Origin: Numida meleagris
Lineage: Eukaryota; Chordata; Aves; Galliformes; Numididae
Length of the DNA stretch: 64,000 bases
NCBI RefSeq assembly: GCF_002078875.1
Contig: NC_034410.1
Location: 97,610,384 to 97,674,383, forward strand
Direction: 5' to 3'
This document shows positions 1 through 13,100 of this stretch, piece by piece (position 1 is the first letter of the stretch; each line of letters opens with the position of its first letter). The notes beneath the pieces were generated by a model, which was not told the DNA's origin, did not search any database, and saw nothing but the letters and a program-made list of their open reading frames with translations. The translations under genes were made by a program, and so were the position numbers.

Positions 1-753
1 AAAAGGCAGTATTTAAGTACAAAGAAGGTAGAATACACAAAACATGTTAAGCTTGCTACTGTGATGTCACTCATTGCCACTGAATTTTACAGCTGAATTC
101 AATTAAAACTAGAAACTAAGTGAAGAGCATTTGGGTTAACTGGGCAGCCCATGTTGATTAAATGGTTTATACTTAACAAGTGAAGGCAGATGCTACCTAC
201 GGTTCTTAGTTAACTTCACATGTTTTGTAAATAGCGCATTTACCACTGGCAATCCAAAAGAATCTGTAAGCTGTTGCTTTAATAAATGGCACTATTCACT
301 AACCTAGCCATGAGAGTTCTCACTGGCTGTGGGCAAATTCCTTAAGAGTGGGTATGAGAATCCATTTGAATGCGACTAGCTGAGCTTGGCAGCATGCTAT
401 TTGTGAATCTGTAATCAGGATAGTTTATATACAAAACGTGACAGGACTTACAGCGCTGAACTGGGCACCACTCAGAATCTAAGCTCAGCCGTTCCCAGCT
501 CCTCTGATATCTGAGGACAAGCTGGAACACAAGGGGAATTATTTTCTGCCAAACTTCTTTGCCTTTTTCTCTTTGCAACAAATATAGCCCTCTGTGACAG
601 ACATCAGCAGAAACATGCCTGATTCATAGACAGACATGCGGTACTAATGACAGTAGCAGACATAAGGTGTGAATTGAGTAATGCTGATCACACATAAGAT
701 TTGAAGTTAGTTCAATTTGTTGCACAAGAAGGTTGTGTAACGTGGTAAATCAC

Positions 754-781
754 CACATCTGGTGTTTGGACACCAGATGTG
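754..781. repeat. Perfect 12-bp inverted repeat, 4-nt loop
   Basis: CACATCTGGTGT, loop TTGG, ACACCAGATGTG. The arms are exact reverse complements. Each arm carries an E-box-like CATCTG or CAGATG. Confidence 0.9.
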
Positions 782-1853
782 TTATATGCCCTTGCATTTA
801 ATAAATGGCTTGCCTAAGGACAAGACAATACTGCAACATATTAAGCTATGGTCTACTATATACTTAACATCAATTTAAAAAAAAATAAAAATGACCCATC
901 ATGAAATGCACGAGGCTGAGAATTGCAGATTTCCGACCATCCCTGACTTTTAGCAACAGTTGTACACCCTGAGGTTTTATATGATGCTTTTGCCTGAGAG
1001 AGAGTGAAGGGAGTTTGGTTTACTAACACTGTGAAATATACAGCCAAGACTGAATTCAGCTGCAACAGGACAGAGCAAAGCTCAAAAAATGTGCTTACCA
1101 AAGCTCAGTCTTTGGAGTTGGGTTCTACTTCCAGAGTGTTATGCCAATGCTGAAGAGCAAAAGTAGATTTGTGATGTATACACAAAGATGTGAAGATCCT
1201 AGAAACAGAGTAGACCTCTATTTGCAGCACCTCTGTAGTGGACATAGTTTTTGAGCAGCCTTAGCCAAGATTCTCTCTTTACTTCTAACATATCTTACTT
1301 GAAACTGCTGGATCAATACATTCCTGCTTTATTTTTCTGCTCTAGCAGTGGAAAACAGCCATAAAATTGACTTAATGGGATAGTTAAGTCCAGTTAATGG
1401 CTGATTTGAATCTCTGAAGTATCCCCAATCACTGTTTACTTGGAGTAAACAAGTGAATCTGGCCTTTGCAGTTTTATTTTCTCTTTAACAGTAACGTTTT
1501 AATGATGTTGTCCTATGTTTAAAATACATTCATTTTTAACCTCAAGTTTGTCTAAACGTATTTTGGAGGGAATTTTAGGATGCTGAAATGGACTGTGATC
1601 TGCAAAACTTCAAATAAAATAAAATGTCTCCCATGAAGCCTTTTTTTCCCCCCAGTGAAGTTACAGTCCATGTTCTAAATAGATAATAAGTACAACAATT
1701 ATTTCATTTTTTCAATTATTTTCCTTTTTTCACCCATTTACACCAACTGCAGTAGCAAGCAACATTTTTTTCAGGATTCTGTGACTTAATATTGAATGAA
1801 ATATTTGAAATATTTACATATTTATTTGAAATATCCACCCTGTTTCCATGGGT

Positions 1854-2132
1854 GGATAGTGACAGGACAAGGAGGAATGGTTTTAAACTAAGACAGAGGA
1901 GGTTTAGGTTAGATGTTAGGAGGAAGTTTTTCACACAGAGAGTGGTGACGCACTGGAGCAGGCTGCCCAAGGAGGTTGTGGATGCCCTGTCCCTGGAGGC
2001 ATTCAAGGCCAGGCTGGACGTGGCTCTGGGCAGCCTGGTCTAGTGGTTGGCAACCCTGCCCTCAGCAGGGGGGTTGAAACTAGATGATCTTTGAGGTCTT
2101 TTTTCAACCCAGGCCATTCTATGATTCTATGA
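1854..2132 (+). mobile_element. CR1 LINE, 5'-truncated 3' end
   Basis: This piece begins within the terminal reverse-transcriptase coding part of chicken repeat 1 and ends with the typical CR1 tail ATTCTATGATTCTATGA. An open frame gives remnants of the CR1 ORF2 C-terminus, including [18 protein letters not shown] and [16 protein letters not shown], with the usual stop after LGSLV. The 3' untranslated part with the GGTTGAAACTAGATGATC-type motif follows. It is severely 5'-truncated, as nearly all CR1 copies are, and cannot move by itself. Confidence 0.95.
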
Positions 2133-3615
2133 AATATCAAGTACTGGTTTACGAAGTCTGAGACTTTAGATGTAAATTGGAAAACATGTTCTCATGTAAC
2201 TAAAGACATGGTCAAAACCATGCCCTTATTCACAATTTACTTTAAAATATTATTTGTGTTACATATTTCATTTTAAACTCTGCAATCTTTAAAGGTCTTT
2301 GCATGTTGCTCTTTAATAAGTTTATAGCAACGTGTTCGGGGGGTGAACTGCAAAGGAGATCAAGATGCAGGAAATCTGCAGCACAGTCCGGAAGAAGGAC
2401 CCTGAGAACTCCTTCTTCTGAGATGTCTGCTTACATAATGTATTGCTGTCCAGGGGTCATTTGCAAATTAAAAGCATGAAAATGCTGATGTTACTCAAAA
2501 CTGTATTAGCAGAATAACAAGACAGCATGTGGCTCGATTAATCTTATGAACTCAGCATTAACATATTACTAGATCGCAATGTAAATTACACTTTTATGAG
2601 CATATCAACATCCAACACAGAGTAAAATAAGTCCCAGAGCACCTTCCGAATGTAATTTTCTCCTACAAGTAAAAACAAAGGTTACAGAGCAATGACCAGG
2701 CTCAACAAGAAATATGTGGTTTTATTATTATCAGTTGCCACAAGTGGCTGCCTCAAAGTTCTATCTATCTCCAGTTTCACATTAAGTCTCTCACTACAAA
2801 TTTTGAAAAAGATAATGTAAATACAGGGATTTTCTGTATTCCCTCTCAAGACATGGATTTCAACATGCTGTACACACGTGCTGCTAGTTTAAAATGAAGC
2901 AAGGCAGCCAGAAGCCAAGAACTGAAGACCTTGAGTTTATTTCTCTGTGCTGGTGATACATATTTAAGCACTGAAGAATTGAAGGAATGTGTGTCTATAG
3001 ATACACATACAACTTAAATGGTTGTTATGTTCTAAAATAAACAATAAAAACATCCTGCCTGTCATGGTTGAATAATATGATTTCTAATATTGCCTATGAA
3101 GTTGGTATTGCCTAACACTACTTTCTGACTTTACTGTGGGTGTAACTGAAATATTGAGAAGATGGTAACTAGATATCGTATCAAGTCTTGATGCAATGTT
3201 CAGTACAATAGATCTCACCCTTTTCACTACACTGAAATGACCTTCACTATTTTCTGCTTCCAAGAGACAAATTCTGTGTGCAACACATCTGCTTGGGGGT
3301 ACGTCACTGAAAAGTTGCATTCAGGCCATACTTGAGCATATTCATTGGAAATGTCCAAACTAATTACAGAAATGGCTACATGCAAGTAAGAATTCTAAGA
3401 GGCTTTTCAGGTGTTTTTTTTCTGCTCTGTAGGTCTGGATGTTTAGCTGGAATTTGTACAAAGCTAGCATGTCAGTCCTCGGGAGAAAAATGTTCAGAAA
3501 AAATACACGTGCCTGTTTACTTTAAATATCCCACTAAGAAGTACTTCTGACTAAACTCAAACTAAATATTTTTAGTAGAGGTAAAATCTGGAATCATATT
3601 GAGAATTTTTGTGGG

Positions 3616-3631
3616 TTTTTTTTTTTTTTTT
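3616..3631 (+). repeat. Poly-T run, 16 nt
   Basis: A plain homopolymer with no element recognised beside it. Confidence 0.85.
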
Positions 3632-5123
3632 CAAAAACAGGATAAGTCTACCAGGGTTGATAATGCACTCAAATACAATACTAAGATAGACAGTACTGAG
3701 AGAAATAAATTTACCTTTCCTTTTAGCACCTATGTCAAAATGAACAATATACTTGAAAGGAAGTACTACTACGACTAACCTGGAATCCCTTGTTGCTCAA
3801 GTATTATAAACTAGAGAAAGCAATTTGATCACAGTGGCATCCTGCACCGCATCACTAAGTACATACCATTAGTACACCATAGTGTAGGAAGAGTCCTATT
3901 TCCACAAAATAAACATTTGAAATGGAGTGCTAGAAATGTTCAGTCATTGAATGGAGTTCCACATTGACTGTCATCAGATGGAAAATGTGGGGTGTATCAG
4001 CTGCAGCAGTTGGCGATGCTGTTTTCAGAACATGTAGGCAAGAAATCGCTCCTCTGCTACAATCACAGCAATTAAATATGGCCTAAGAAATAACCATTGC
4101 TACTTGAGACAAGGAATTCCTATTCACAGTTTGTGTATTTTTGCTATCATATTATGCCCTTGTAGTTCATAATACAGCAGACTGAAAGCATCCTGCTCTT
4201 TGCTAGCTACTTGCACAAGCATTGACTGTGGAATTACATAAATTTATGAAACATTGTACATTGATTTATTTTACTGTTCTCTTCTGTTATTCATCTGCTG
4301 AGATTTAACCTCACAATAAAATACTGTATTAAAAATTCAGTTTCGACTTGGCTGGCATGAAAATAAAACCATATTCGATGTGAAAATGCCATTTATGCAA
4401 CTGGTCTTCAAACAATTAACCGTTTTCCAAGAAATGGAAAATATAACCTCTGTGAAAACACACTGCAGTCTCATGACACTGTCTGCAAAGAGCAAACAAA
4501 AAGTGTAACGAATGAGGGCTAAGTATACAGCCACCTGATGGTATGGCCTTTTAATTGCCAAATGTATAATGAGAGTAAGTACCAGGTGAAGATGAATTCA
4601 CTGACTGCTACCAAGAAAGAAATTGTTCATGTCAGAACAAACCAGTACTACAAAAATTGCCAAAGTAGGTGGTTATTTTCTTAATAACTTGTTTTTTCTG
4701 CAGCTTCTGCTTTTCTCAGCTTTTCTACAATTTGACCTGTCTTTTCAGAAAGACGGTCACTTTCTTTCCAAAGAGTGGCCTCCCAAAGAGCAGGCTGAAT
4801 GCTAGGTTTCTTTGCAGTTTTGATTTGTTTAACTTAGATCTGTTTGACATAATTGCATACAGGAGAACAATCATTAGGTGCCTGAAATAGTGCCACATCT
4901 ATTTCAATGGAGCAGTAAGGAAGAACCTTCATAAATAATAGTTAGGCACAGTATTAATAGTCAAGAATTTTCTGTCCCTGGAGAAAATGCTCTTATATTT
5001 GGATGAAGATTGAGCATCCAATACAAGAACTGCCGCATCTGCAAGCCACACATACATTAAAAATGAACAGGAAGACAAGCGTTTAGCTGCTGAAAGCTGA
5101 GGGACATAGTTGGCTCAAATACT

Positions 5124-5156
5124 GTTTTATATGACTGAGATACAGTCATATAAAAC
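5124..5156. repeat. Perfect 14-bp inverted repeat, 5-nt loop
   Basis: GTTTTATATGACTG, loop AGATA, CAGTCATATAAAAC. The arms are exact reverse complements with no simple-sequence explanation. Confidence 0.92.
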
Positions 5157-5524
5157 TGCTTCTAGCTTCGCCTCTGATGTCCCTTCCGAAACTTCATTCT
5201 TTTTAAAATCCTCAGTGGAGTTTACTGCTGAAATACCGCCTTTTATACTGCTACAATGACTTAACTTCTAGAAGCTGATGCAAATACCCCACTTTGAACC
5301 TTATTATCCCATATAACTAAACAATGACACAAAAAAAATGCATTTTCTGGAAATGAACATCTCCAACAGCAGGATCACTGAAAGGACTAAAAAACAGTGC
5401 TTTTTGCTTTCCTTATGGCTGTCATGTTATTTACTTGGAATCTACTCATCTTTCTCACTCCTCATTAACTCATTTGCCACCTGAAAATGTCACAAGAATA
5501 TGACTATGCAATGTTACTGTTCTG

Positions 5525-5638
5525 CATCAACATGAAAATGCCGTTTTCTTTCACGTTCTACATGCTGTCCAGAAATACAAGATTTAGAGGCCTAGTTCAG
5601 TACGGAATATCAGTATTCACGTGCATATTTCTGGCAGA
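5525..5638 (+). repeat. Direct repeat unit, copy 1
   Basis: This 114-bp block starts CATCAACATGAAAATGCC and is repeated in the same orientation about 1.48 kb away at 7001. The first 86 bases or so differ at only six positions plus a 3-base indel. The family is not recognised. The flanks on both sides are unrelated. Confidence 0.85.
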
Positions 5639-7000
5639 ATTTGCTGCAAAATTATAGGTTGGTTTAATGCTATGGAATAGAAAAATGGCAGCTGCTACTG
5701 CTACAATGAAGGGCAGCAAAAATTCCAGCTGTGGATATGCAGTCTCTCTTTCAATGTAATACAGAGAGTGATATTTCCTAAGACTAAATGCAATGTGCAA
5801 CTTTGGCTTCTTTCTCTCTAATCTCATGTTCTCAGCTACTTAACTTCCTTCAGGACTGAAAAAAAAAAAAAGATGCTCAATACACCACTCCCACAAACAA
5901 AAGTATGCATGGAATAATTAATGAAAGCTGTGTAATTTCTTTTTTCTATTTGTGAATCAACCCATAATTTCAATCTCTTCTGATTTCTGCATAAACATTT
6001 ATTTTTAGCTTCAGAAATGAAAAGCTGGCAGGCTGGGTAAAGAGAAATTCAAAAGAAATAAGGCATAGGAAAAATTTAATAGCTATTAGATATAAGCGTA
6101 AAACTGCCATCTGTCTATAAACTCCAAAATGCACACAGGAAGAAAAAAATGCAGCTGACATGTTTAAATATCTATATTTCAATAGTAAATTAGCTGCTGC
6201 AGGAAGTTTTTCAGCAGTAGTAATAACAGATACAACTCTATCCTGTAGTGGAGCTAACTAGATGGTGAAGGACCTGTAACAGCCTCACTCACCTTAAATT
6301 TGCAAAGGCAGAACATAATAACAGAATGTCTTGCTTTAAGTTATAGAATAAAACACCAAGAGCTGCAGCTTCAAATTTGGGCCCTCCTGAAGAAACCTCT
6401 TCAACAGTTTTTGTGATATGGAAGAAGAGAAACTTACAGTATCACAGCAAGGCACACAGGTGACAAGTCTCAAGCTCAACTTCAGCCACACTAGAAGGGT
6501 GAGCACCTTTGTGAGAACTTTGTAAGAAGGCATATGGGTATCGTGCCAAAGAGGAGAAGGATTCTAGTCGCTTTCCTTCTACAGCATAACTTCACTACTG
6601 TGTCACCAAGAATTACAGTCCATGTGGGACTAACTAATAATTTCTCCAGTAAAATGGATATCTGTGGGTGTTGTGCCGTGAAAGAAAACAATTAGCATCT
6701 GAGGCACTCTCAGCTAAGGATCTTCAATGCTTTTCCTTCTTCTGAAAGAACCTCTACAGACATTTTTTCTTCTGCTCTACCTGCTGGGACAGTTATTTCC
6801 CTTAGCTGTTCCCTTTTGAGGCACACTGGTCTCTTGATAAAGCATAGAGCTGTCTCCCATGCTATGGCTAAGCTGAGGAGCCCTGGAGTGCTCATTAGCC
6901 CAGCACACAGGTGCACGGCCTGACTTCATCCTGACTCTCAGGTGAAACTGAGGGAGGTGATCCAAAGCCCAGGGGCCATGCTACCACGGCGTGGACCACA

Positions 7001-7111
7001 CATCAACATGAAAATGCCATTTCCTTTCACATTCTACATGCTGTCCAGAAATACAAGAAGATTTAGAGGCCTAGTTCAATATAGAATATCATTATACGCA
7101 TTTTTGGCAGA
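7001..7111 (+). repeat. Direct repeat unit, copy 2
   Basis: This is the partner of the block at 5525. It has three extra bases after AAATACAA and a deletion near its right end. Most base differences sit where copy 1 has CG and this copy has CA, TA or TG, the usual sign of methyl-cytosine decay. Confidence 0.85.
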
Positions 7112-10100
7112 TACTCAAGAAACTAGGATGTATGGCAATGCCCAGCTGGGCAATGGAGTTCTTATGGAGTTCTAGGTGGCTGAGGGCACAGTGGCCTTCC
7201 AGGAACACAGCAGAATATCAGTGGAAGACATGGCCCATTGGCTCTTACGAGCTCACTGCCATATGTCTCATATCTTACTCTATGCTGCTTCAGGTGTCTC
7301 CTGCAATAAAACTGGTGAGCTGCAAATACCTTGTGTCATAAGACTTCTAACAAGCAGAATTAGAACCTCTGAGGTACCCCAGCAGGAGTTTCCAAATGTT
7401 CAGCAATGTGAAGAGATGAACAGATTGTTTTTTAATGATCATACATGCAGATAATTAACCTGAGCTAAAAGGAATATGAATACAAGAAAATGGAAGAACT
7501 TCCAAGATGAGCTCAATAGCAGGCCATGTGCCCTTCTGCAGTAAAATCTTACATCTTGTCACATCAGCTTAAACCCACAAAAATCTCATCTCAAAATGGG
7601 AAAGCGAACATAACCCAAACTGCATTACTTCTACAATAACCTGTAATAATGATGCTTTTAGAGAAAATCACGGAACTTACCCCCTTAATTTTGAAAGCTG
7701 GTATATGTTATCATCAAAATGATAGTACTCAGACGTTTAGTAACACCGCACCATGTAAGTTTCACATTTTATTCTTCCAAGTTTGAAGAAAAGTCACAGC
7801 CCAGAATCAACAAATAGGAAAGACTCAAATGAGGCATTTATTTACTAGCTCTTGGGGCAAAAACCTGAGGTTTATTGTGGAGGGAACATGTGCATGCACA
7901 CCTACAGAGCTTCAGGTTACAGCTTGCATAGACGAACAGAGGTACGAAATACTCGACATTAGTACTGTAGCATTTCATTTCCTTCACTTCAGATACATCC
8001 TCAAATGATATAAAAATAATTTGCATTACTTTCTGATGTGACTTAGGATCTTTAGTTTTGATCTACATACAACTGCATTAATAATAGATTAAGGGTAGCT
8101 ATCAAAGCACAATCACATGCTCCAGAAGGAAGAATCTACAAAGTGCAGCTGTCAAATCACTCTCACTAGTTAAAGCAAGGGCAAACTAACTGCACCTGAA
8201 CTTCCAGGGCATCTGCTGGTCTATTCCACCTCTCCAATAATGTTTAATTCCTAGGCAATGACTTGCATGCACATAACACAAACTAGTATTAACCTTCTTA
8301 CTGACATTGGACCCATATGGGAAAGTAAGATTTTTGCTTTAAAGGTGACTACCACTGTAGGATATAATACAATAAAACAACAGCTTGCTGAAAGCAGGAG
8401 GAGCCACAGCAATAACATTTTGTTAGTTGAAAATGATGAAAGTAGCAAGTGACAAAGGTTTATTCTGTATCTGAATCCAATTTCTCAGAGATTATTAAGT
8501 CTTGAGTGGATGATGCCCCTCCAAAATGTACATATTCTGAATAATCTTCTTTTTATTGTTTCCTTGTAGCTATACATCCCTCTCAAATACGTAACCTAGT
8601 CTGTCTGGCCTGCAAATGTCTTAAAATTGCTTTTCTGATCTATGGTCTGGTAAGCATCTGTTAACAAAACATGCAAAAAAAATAAATGCCATATCACTAC
8701 CTTTTCTGAGAAAGGAATTCTGGCACAGCCCACTGTAACATCTGCAAAGCAGACATTTCTCAACACCAAACTGAAAGCAAGTACATAGAGATAACTAAAA
8801 TGACAGCCAAAGGCTAATATGCACAGAGATACCAGACAGACAAGAAAATTTACAGAGAAGAACACAACAAGAAAATCCTAGATCACAGGTTCGGTGGAGA
8901 CTAATGAGAAACAGGGAAGACGAAATAAGACCAATTTAATGTAGAACTTCTGGAGGCTAATCAGCAATCATGAACCAGGACAAATGACCTTTCCTGCTGC
9001 ATTTTCCTTTCCAGTTCGATAATGCACATTAAATGCATTTCTTGGCTCTCAGAGATTGGAAGACAGAGTAGTTTTTCAATTGTTGCAAATTCACAGATCC
9101 CAAAATGACATCCAGTGACTTTTTACAGTGTTCTACAGCTTTCTGGACCTCTGCACTTTCACTTGGAAAAGTCTCTAAAGAAACAAAATGATTTGACTAT
9201 GAAAGTTTAAGTTCTCCATGCTTAGTCAAATGCAAGAGACGTATTATGAAATTCCCACACTATGAACTTAGCTCAGATTTTCACTGGACTCTGACAGGAC
9301 ACACAAGGAAAACTAAGCTCCTAAGAATCTGCAAAAAACCCTCAACATTAAAAAGAGAGAGTATTGGACTGCAGTCGCCTTTTCTTGTGATACTAAAAAG
9401 CAGCTCAAGTTGAAATGAAAAATAAATTTATCTGCAATTAATCAGAATGGCAGCCATACACAGAGTCCATAGCTGAACGTGAAAGATGCAATTAACCAAG
9501 ATCAGCAAATCTTGGAGTGCTTGTAGTGGATAGTAACCCTTTATTTATTGTTGAGGTTAATTTCTCTTTCTGAGGGTCACTAACTTGATCTTATTTGCTT
9601 GACTTCCTGTTGGTCTGCTTTAATCACAGCAAAAATCCTTTTTAAGTAATGCCTGTGTGAATGCAGCTAATTTAATCATATGACCTTTTCCATCTTATTT
9701 TCACCCTGTGGCTATCTGACTTCTTCTAATCGGATAGCAAACGATTAGACTCTAAGTGGTACAGTGTGCTCAATTATTTTACTTATGCTTTTCTGAAAAT
9801 CCTGAAATGCTAAGTTATTGTTACTCAAGGAACCTACCACTGTAGTACCTGTGTTTTAAATAATGATAAATTACCGTCAAAAGCATAACCCACATATACA
9901 AGGGTTGAACCAGTAAAGCTCGTGCTGATTACTCCTAGTGTGGGAAAGGAAGCAGTCCTACAGCCACTGAAGTATCAAAGCGGCTTATGTCACAGAAATG
10001 ACTTTACACCTCCCATGGTGGTTTTGTAAGGGCTCATTCGAGAATACGTTTCTGCAAGTATACGAGACTCATTCTGTCTTAGCTGGCGATGATTGATTTT

Positions 10101-13100
10101 CAGGTGCTAACATTCTAACAACATATTTTCAGGCAGCACTGTCTTTCTATTTGGAAAGAAGGTTACTTTTTCTCAAGTGCAAGTGGTGACAAAGGAAGCA
10201 TGAAGTCTACTCTCTGATATCAGATCTCCAGTAGTCCTGATATCTCTCCTTTGTAGCTGCTAATAGCGATCAAAATTTATTAGATGTGTAGAATGTGGCA
10301 CCCAATGGTTTAAGAGCTCTCATCATTAACTTGGTGGCAAAAAAGAGACTCTTTGGTTCCTAGGCTTATGCTCTTTCCGTAACCTGTATGGAAAATTATT
10401 TTAAAAAATATTTGTTATTGTAGGCAGGAAGCAGGCCCCAGGAAAGAAGTGAACACCACATTTCTGAAACGGCGACTTCAAAGAAGTAGGAAGCTGAAAA
10501 CCATTCTGGTATGAAAGGTTTTGCAGAAGTACTAAGTTCACAAAACCTCTGGAAACTCTGGGTAATTGTACTGCTACTGAAGACAGACTTGCACTGAACA
10601 GTCACATTTTTCCATAGCTCTATCACTGACTCGTTAATTTCTCTTATGCTTCATGGCAGCAGTCATGACAATATTTGGAAGTGGTCAAAACCCACTTTAA
10701 TCAGCTATTACTAAGACCTGAGAGAGATATAATGTTGGTTGCGACTTTATTGCTCTGCCCCCTTGTTTTTGACAGCAAAACATACAAACTGACCACAGTT
10801 ACCTTTTTAACTGACCTGATAAAGTCAGTATGTAGGACGAAAGAAAATGTCTCTTATGAAATCAAAACTACATTCTACACAAGTATGCTCTGCAGTATTA
10901 CATATTTATATGAAATACAAGAATACAGTTAATTCATTACACAAGTCAGTGATTTATTAGTCCTTTGTTGTGCAGTGAAAAAATATGAAGTTTCTCAAAT
11001 TTTAGTCTGATATAGTTTGGTTTTGCAGCATCCTAGCAATTCTCACCAGTTGAAAGTAGAATCTGCACCTGACCACACACAGAATGCAGTCTTCTATTCA
11101 TCAGGAAGAGAAAAGATGGATCCCTATTCTTTAACCTTTAATTAGTACTTAGCTGCATTATGCATGCTTAGGGCAAGATTAGCCATAAATGCTTCCAGGG
11201 GCACTGTACACTTACTAGTAACCTTTGCACATAGAAAGTATGTATTTCATCCAGAACCAGTGAGTGGAAAAATATGTAGCAGAGAGGGTTGGACAGCATA
11301 TAATTAAACTTGCTTTGCATATTAGGTGAACAACTAAAGTAGAAACCATTACTCTCTGTCTGCAAAGCAGCTCCCAAGGTTGTTGCAGACAGTACCACAA
11401 AGTCTTCCAACATCCAGTATATGCTGCATATGACCACAGAAAAATAGGCTTTTTGACCAGACATGATTGAAACATCCAAAGTGGGACGAGATTCTGCAAG
11501 GTGCTGAAGTCCATAGGAACTGAGGGCATTCCGAACTTGAATTCACACAGCATGATATCTGAACAGTACTTGTTTTAGATATTTTAGACAGTCAAACATA
11601 AGTGGATAAAACAAACTGAGCATTACCATTTTCTATCTGTTTTAGCAGTCCAAGATTTTGAAGCAGTGAAGTTTTCCAACATCTAGTCAAATTACCAGAT
11701 GTAAATATGACATTTTCTTTAAGGGAATGATTTGAGGGAGCATGCTGATTTCATTACATTATACAGTGGGAGAAAAATACAATTATAATCTTAAAAATCT
11801 CACCTAATTCAAAAGCAATCATACACAAACAACTACAGCAGGATGTTCTGCTGAATCTTTCTGTGGGCATGGGTATGTCAGCACTCTGTAAATCTGAGTA
11901 CATCTGTGTGGACTGCCACTCACTGACTTAAGCTTCGAACACTTTTTGTGAGCAATGCTTTCTACTTCTAGACTCCATGTCATTGAAAAGTCAGCTAATA
12001 ATGAAGCTTAGAAATTAATTTATTTCAGGTGCGCTCTAATCAGCTATAAATCCTTTCGCCCTATTTGCATTTACTGAATTTGCCTTAATAACACTACTGC
12101 CTAATTATGAAGCTCAGTCTAGAAGGGAACTCGCAAAATGCAATGATGCAGAAAGCTGGGGACAGTTTATTCCACTTCATGGATTTACAACTTTCTCCTA
12201 CTGCACGCTGTTTGGAACAAGCTCTATTTGTGAGGTCATTAACATGTAAACAATGTCACACTGAAGACGCATGGCAATGACCTACCATGGTAATGAAAAG
12301 TGATATTGAGTTTACTAATTCAGATAAGGGTACACAGATTGCCTCTTCTCTAACACGCAAAGGCCTGTCACAGAAATAAATGCACGGTCCTTGTTGCAAT
12401 TAATTTGAATCTTGTTCTTTTAAAGCTTTACTTGTAGATTTAATTAAAGCTTTCATGCAGCACACGCTTTCAGGAAGTCTCTATGTTTAATGGCTTTTTC
12501 TCCTAAATTAAAGAAACAAGTGAAGGTTATGATTCAAAGAACAACAGGCAATCATAAAATGAAAAGCTATTCTTAATACAGCATGCGTTATCTTATTTTG
12601 ACATCACTAAATACAGTACTGTGGGTGTTCAAGTATACTTCCCATAATTAACGTTATATTGGAACTTCCATTGCGACATCATCTTCATTCACTTAAGACA
12701 AAATTCCTCTTTTTTGAACCAGGAAGTTTCAACCTGGAGGTCAGTATTTTCAAAGCCCCAGCAATAGACCGTTAGTAACTACTGCAAATATAATGAATTA
12801 CAAAAAAAAAGAGATGAAAAAAGAAATGGTCAGTAGAATAAGAAAAAAGAATTAAAAAATGCTGGAAGGAAGACAGTGGATAATAAGATAAAACCCATTG
12901 TGGACAGAGAATAGGACAAGAACACTGCACGAATGCACAGTATTCCAGTCTCAAAAAACATTTACGATTCTTTGAGTTCCAGCAAAAGGCAGCTGAAACT
13001 GAAGCACCTTATTCAGCAGAAAAAAAACACACTCCTGCTGGGAGCCCATGCTAGGACTGGACATACAACCAAAATCAGCGTTTTCTTTTTCTTTTTTCTT

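Noticed and set aside
11168..11553. Two overlapping minus-strand frames of 103 and 112 codons
   Set aside because: They overlap in different frames, neither shows a domain, and the transmembrane-like runs are what AT-rich DNA gives by chance.
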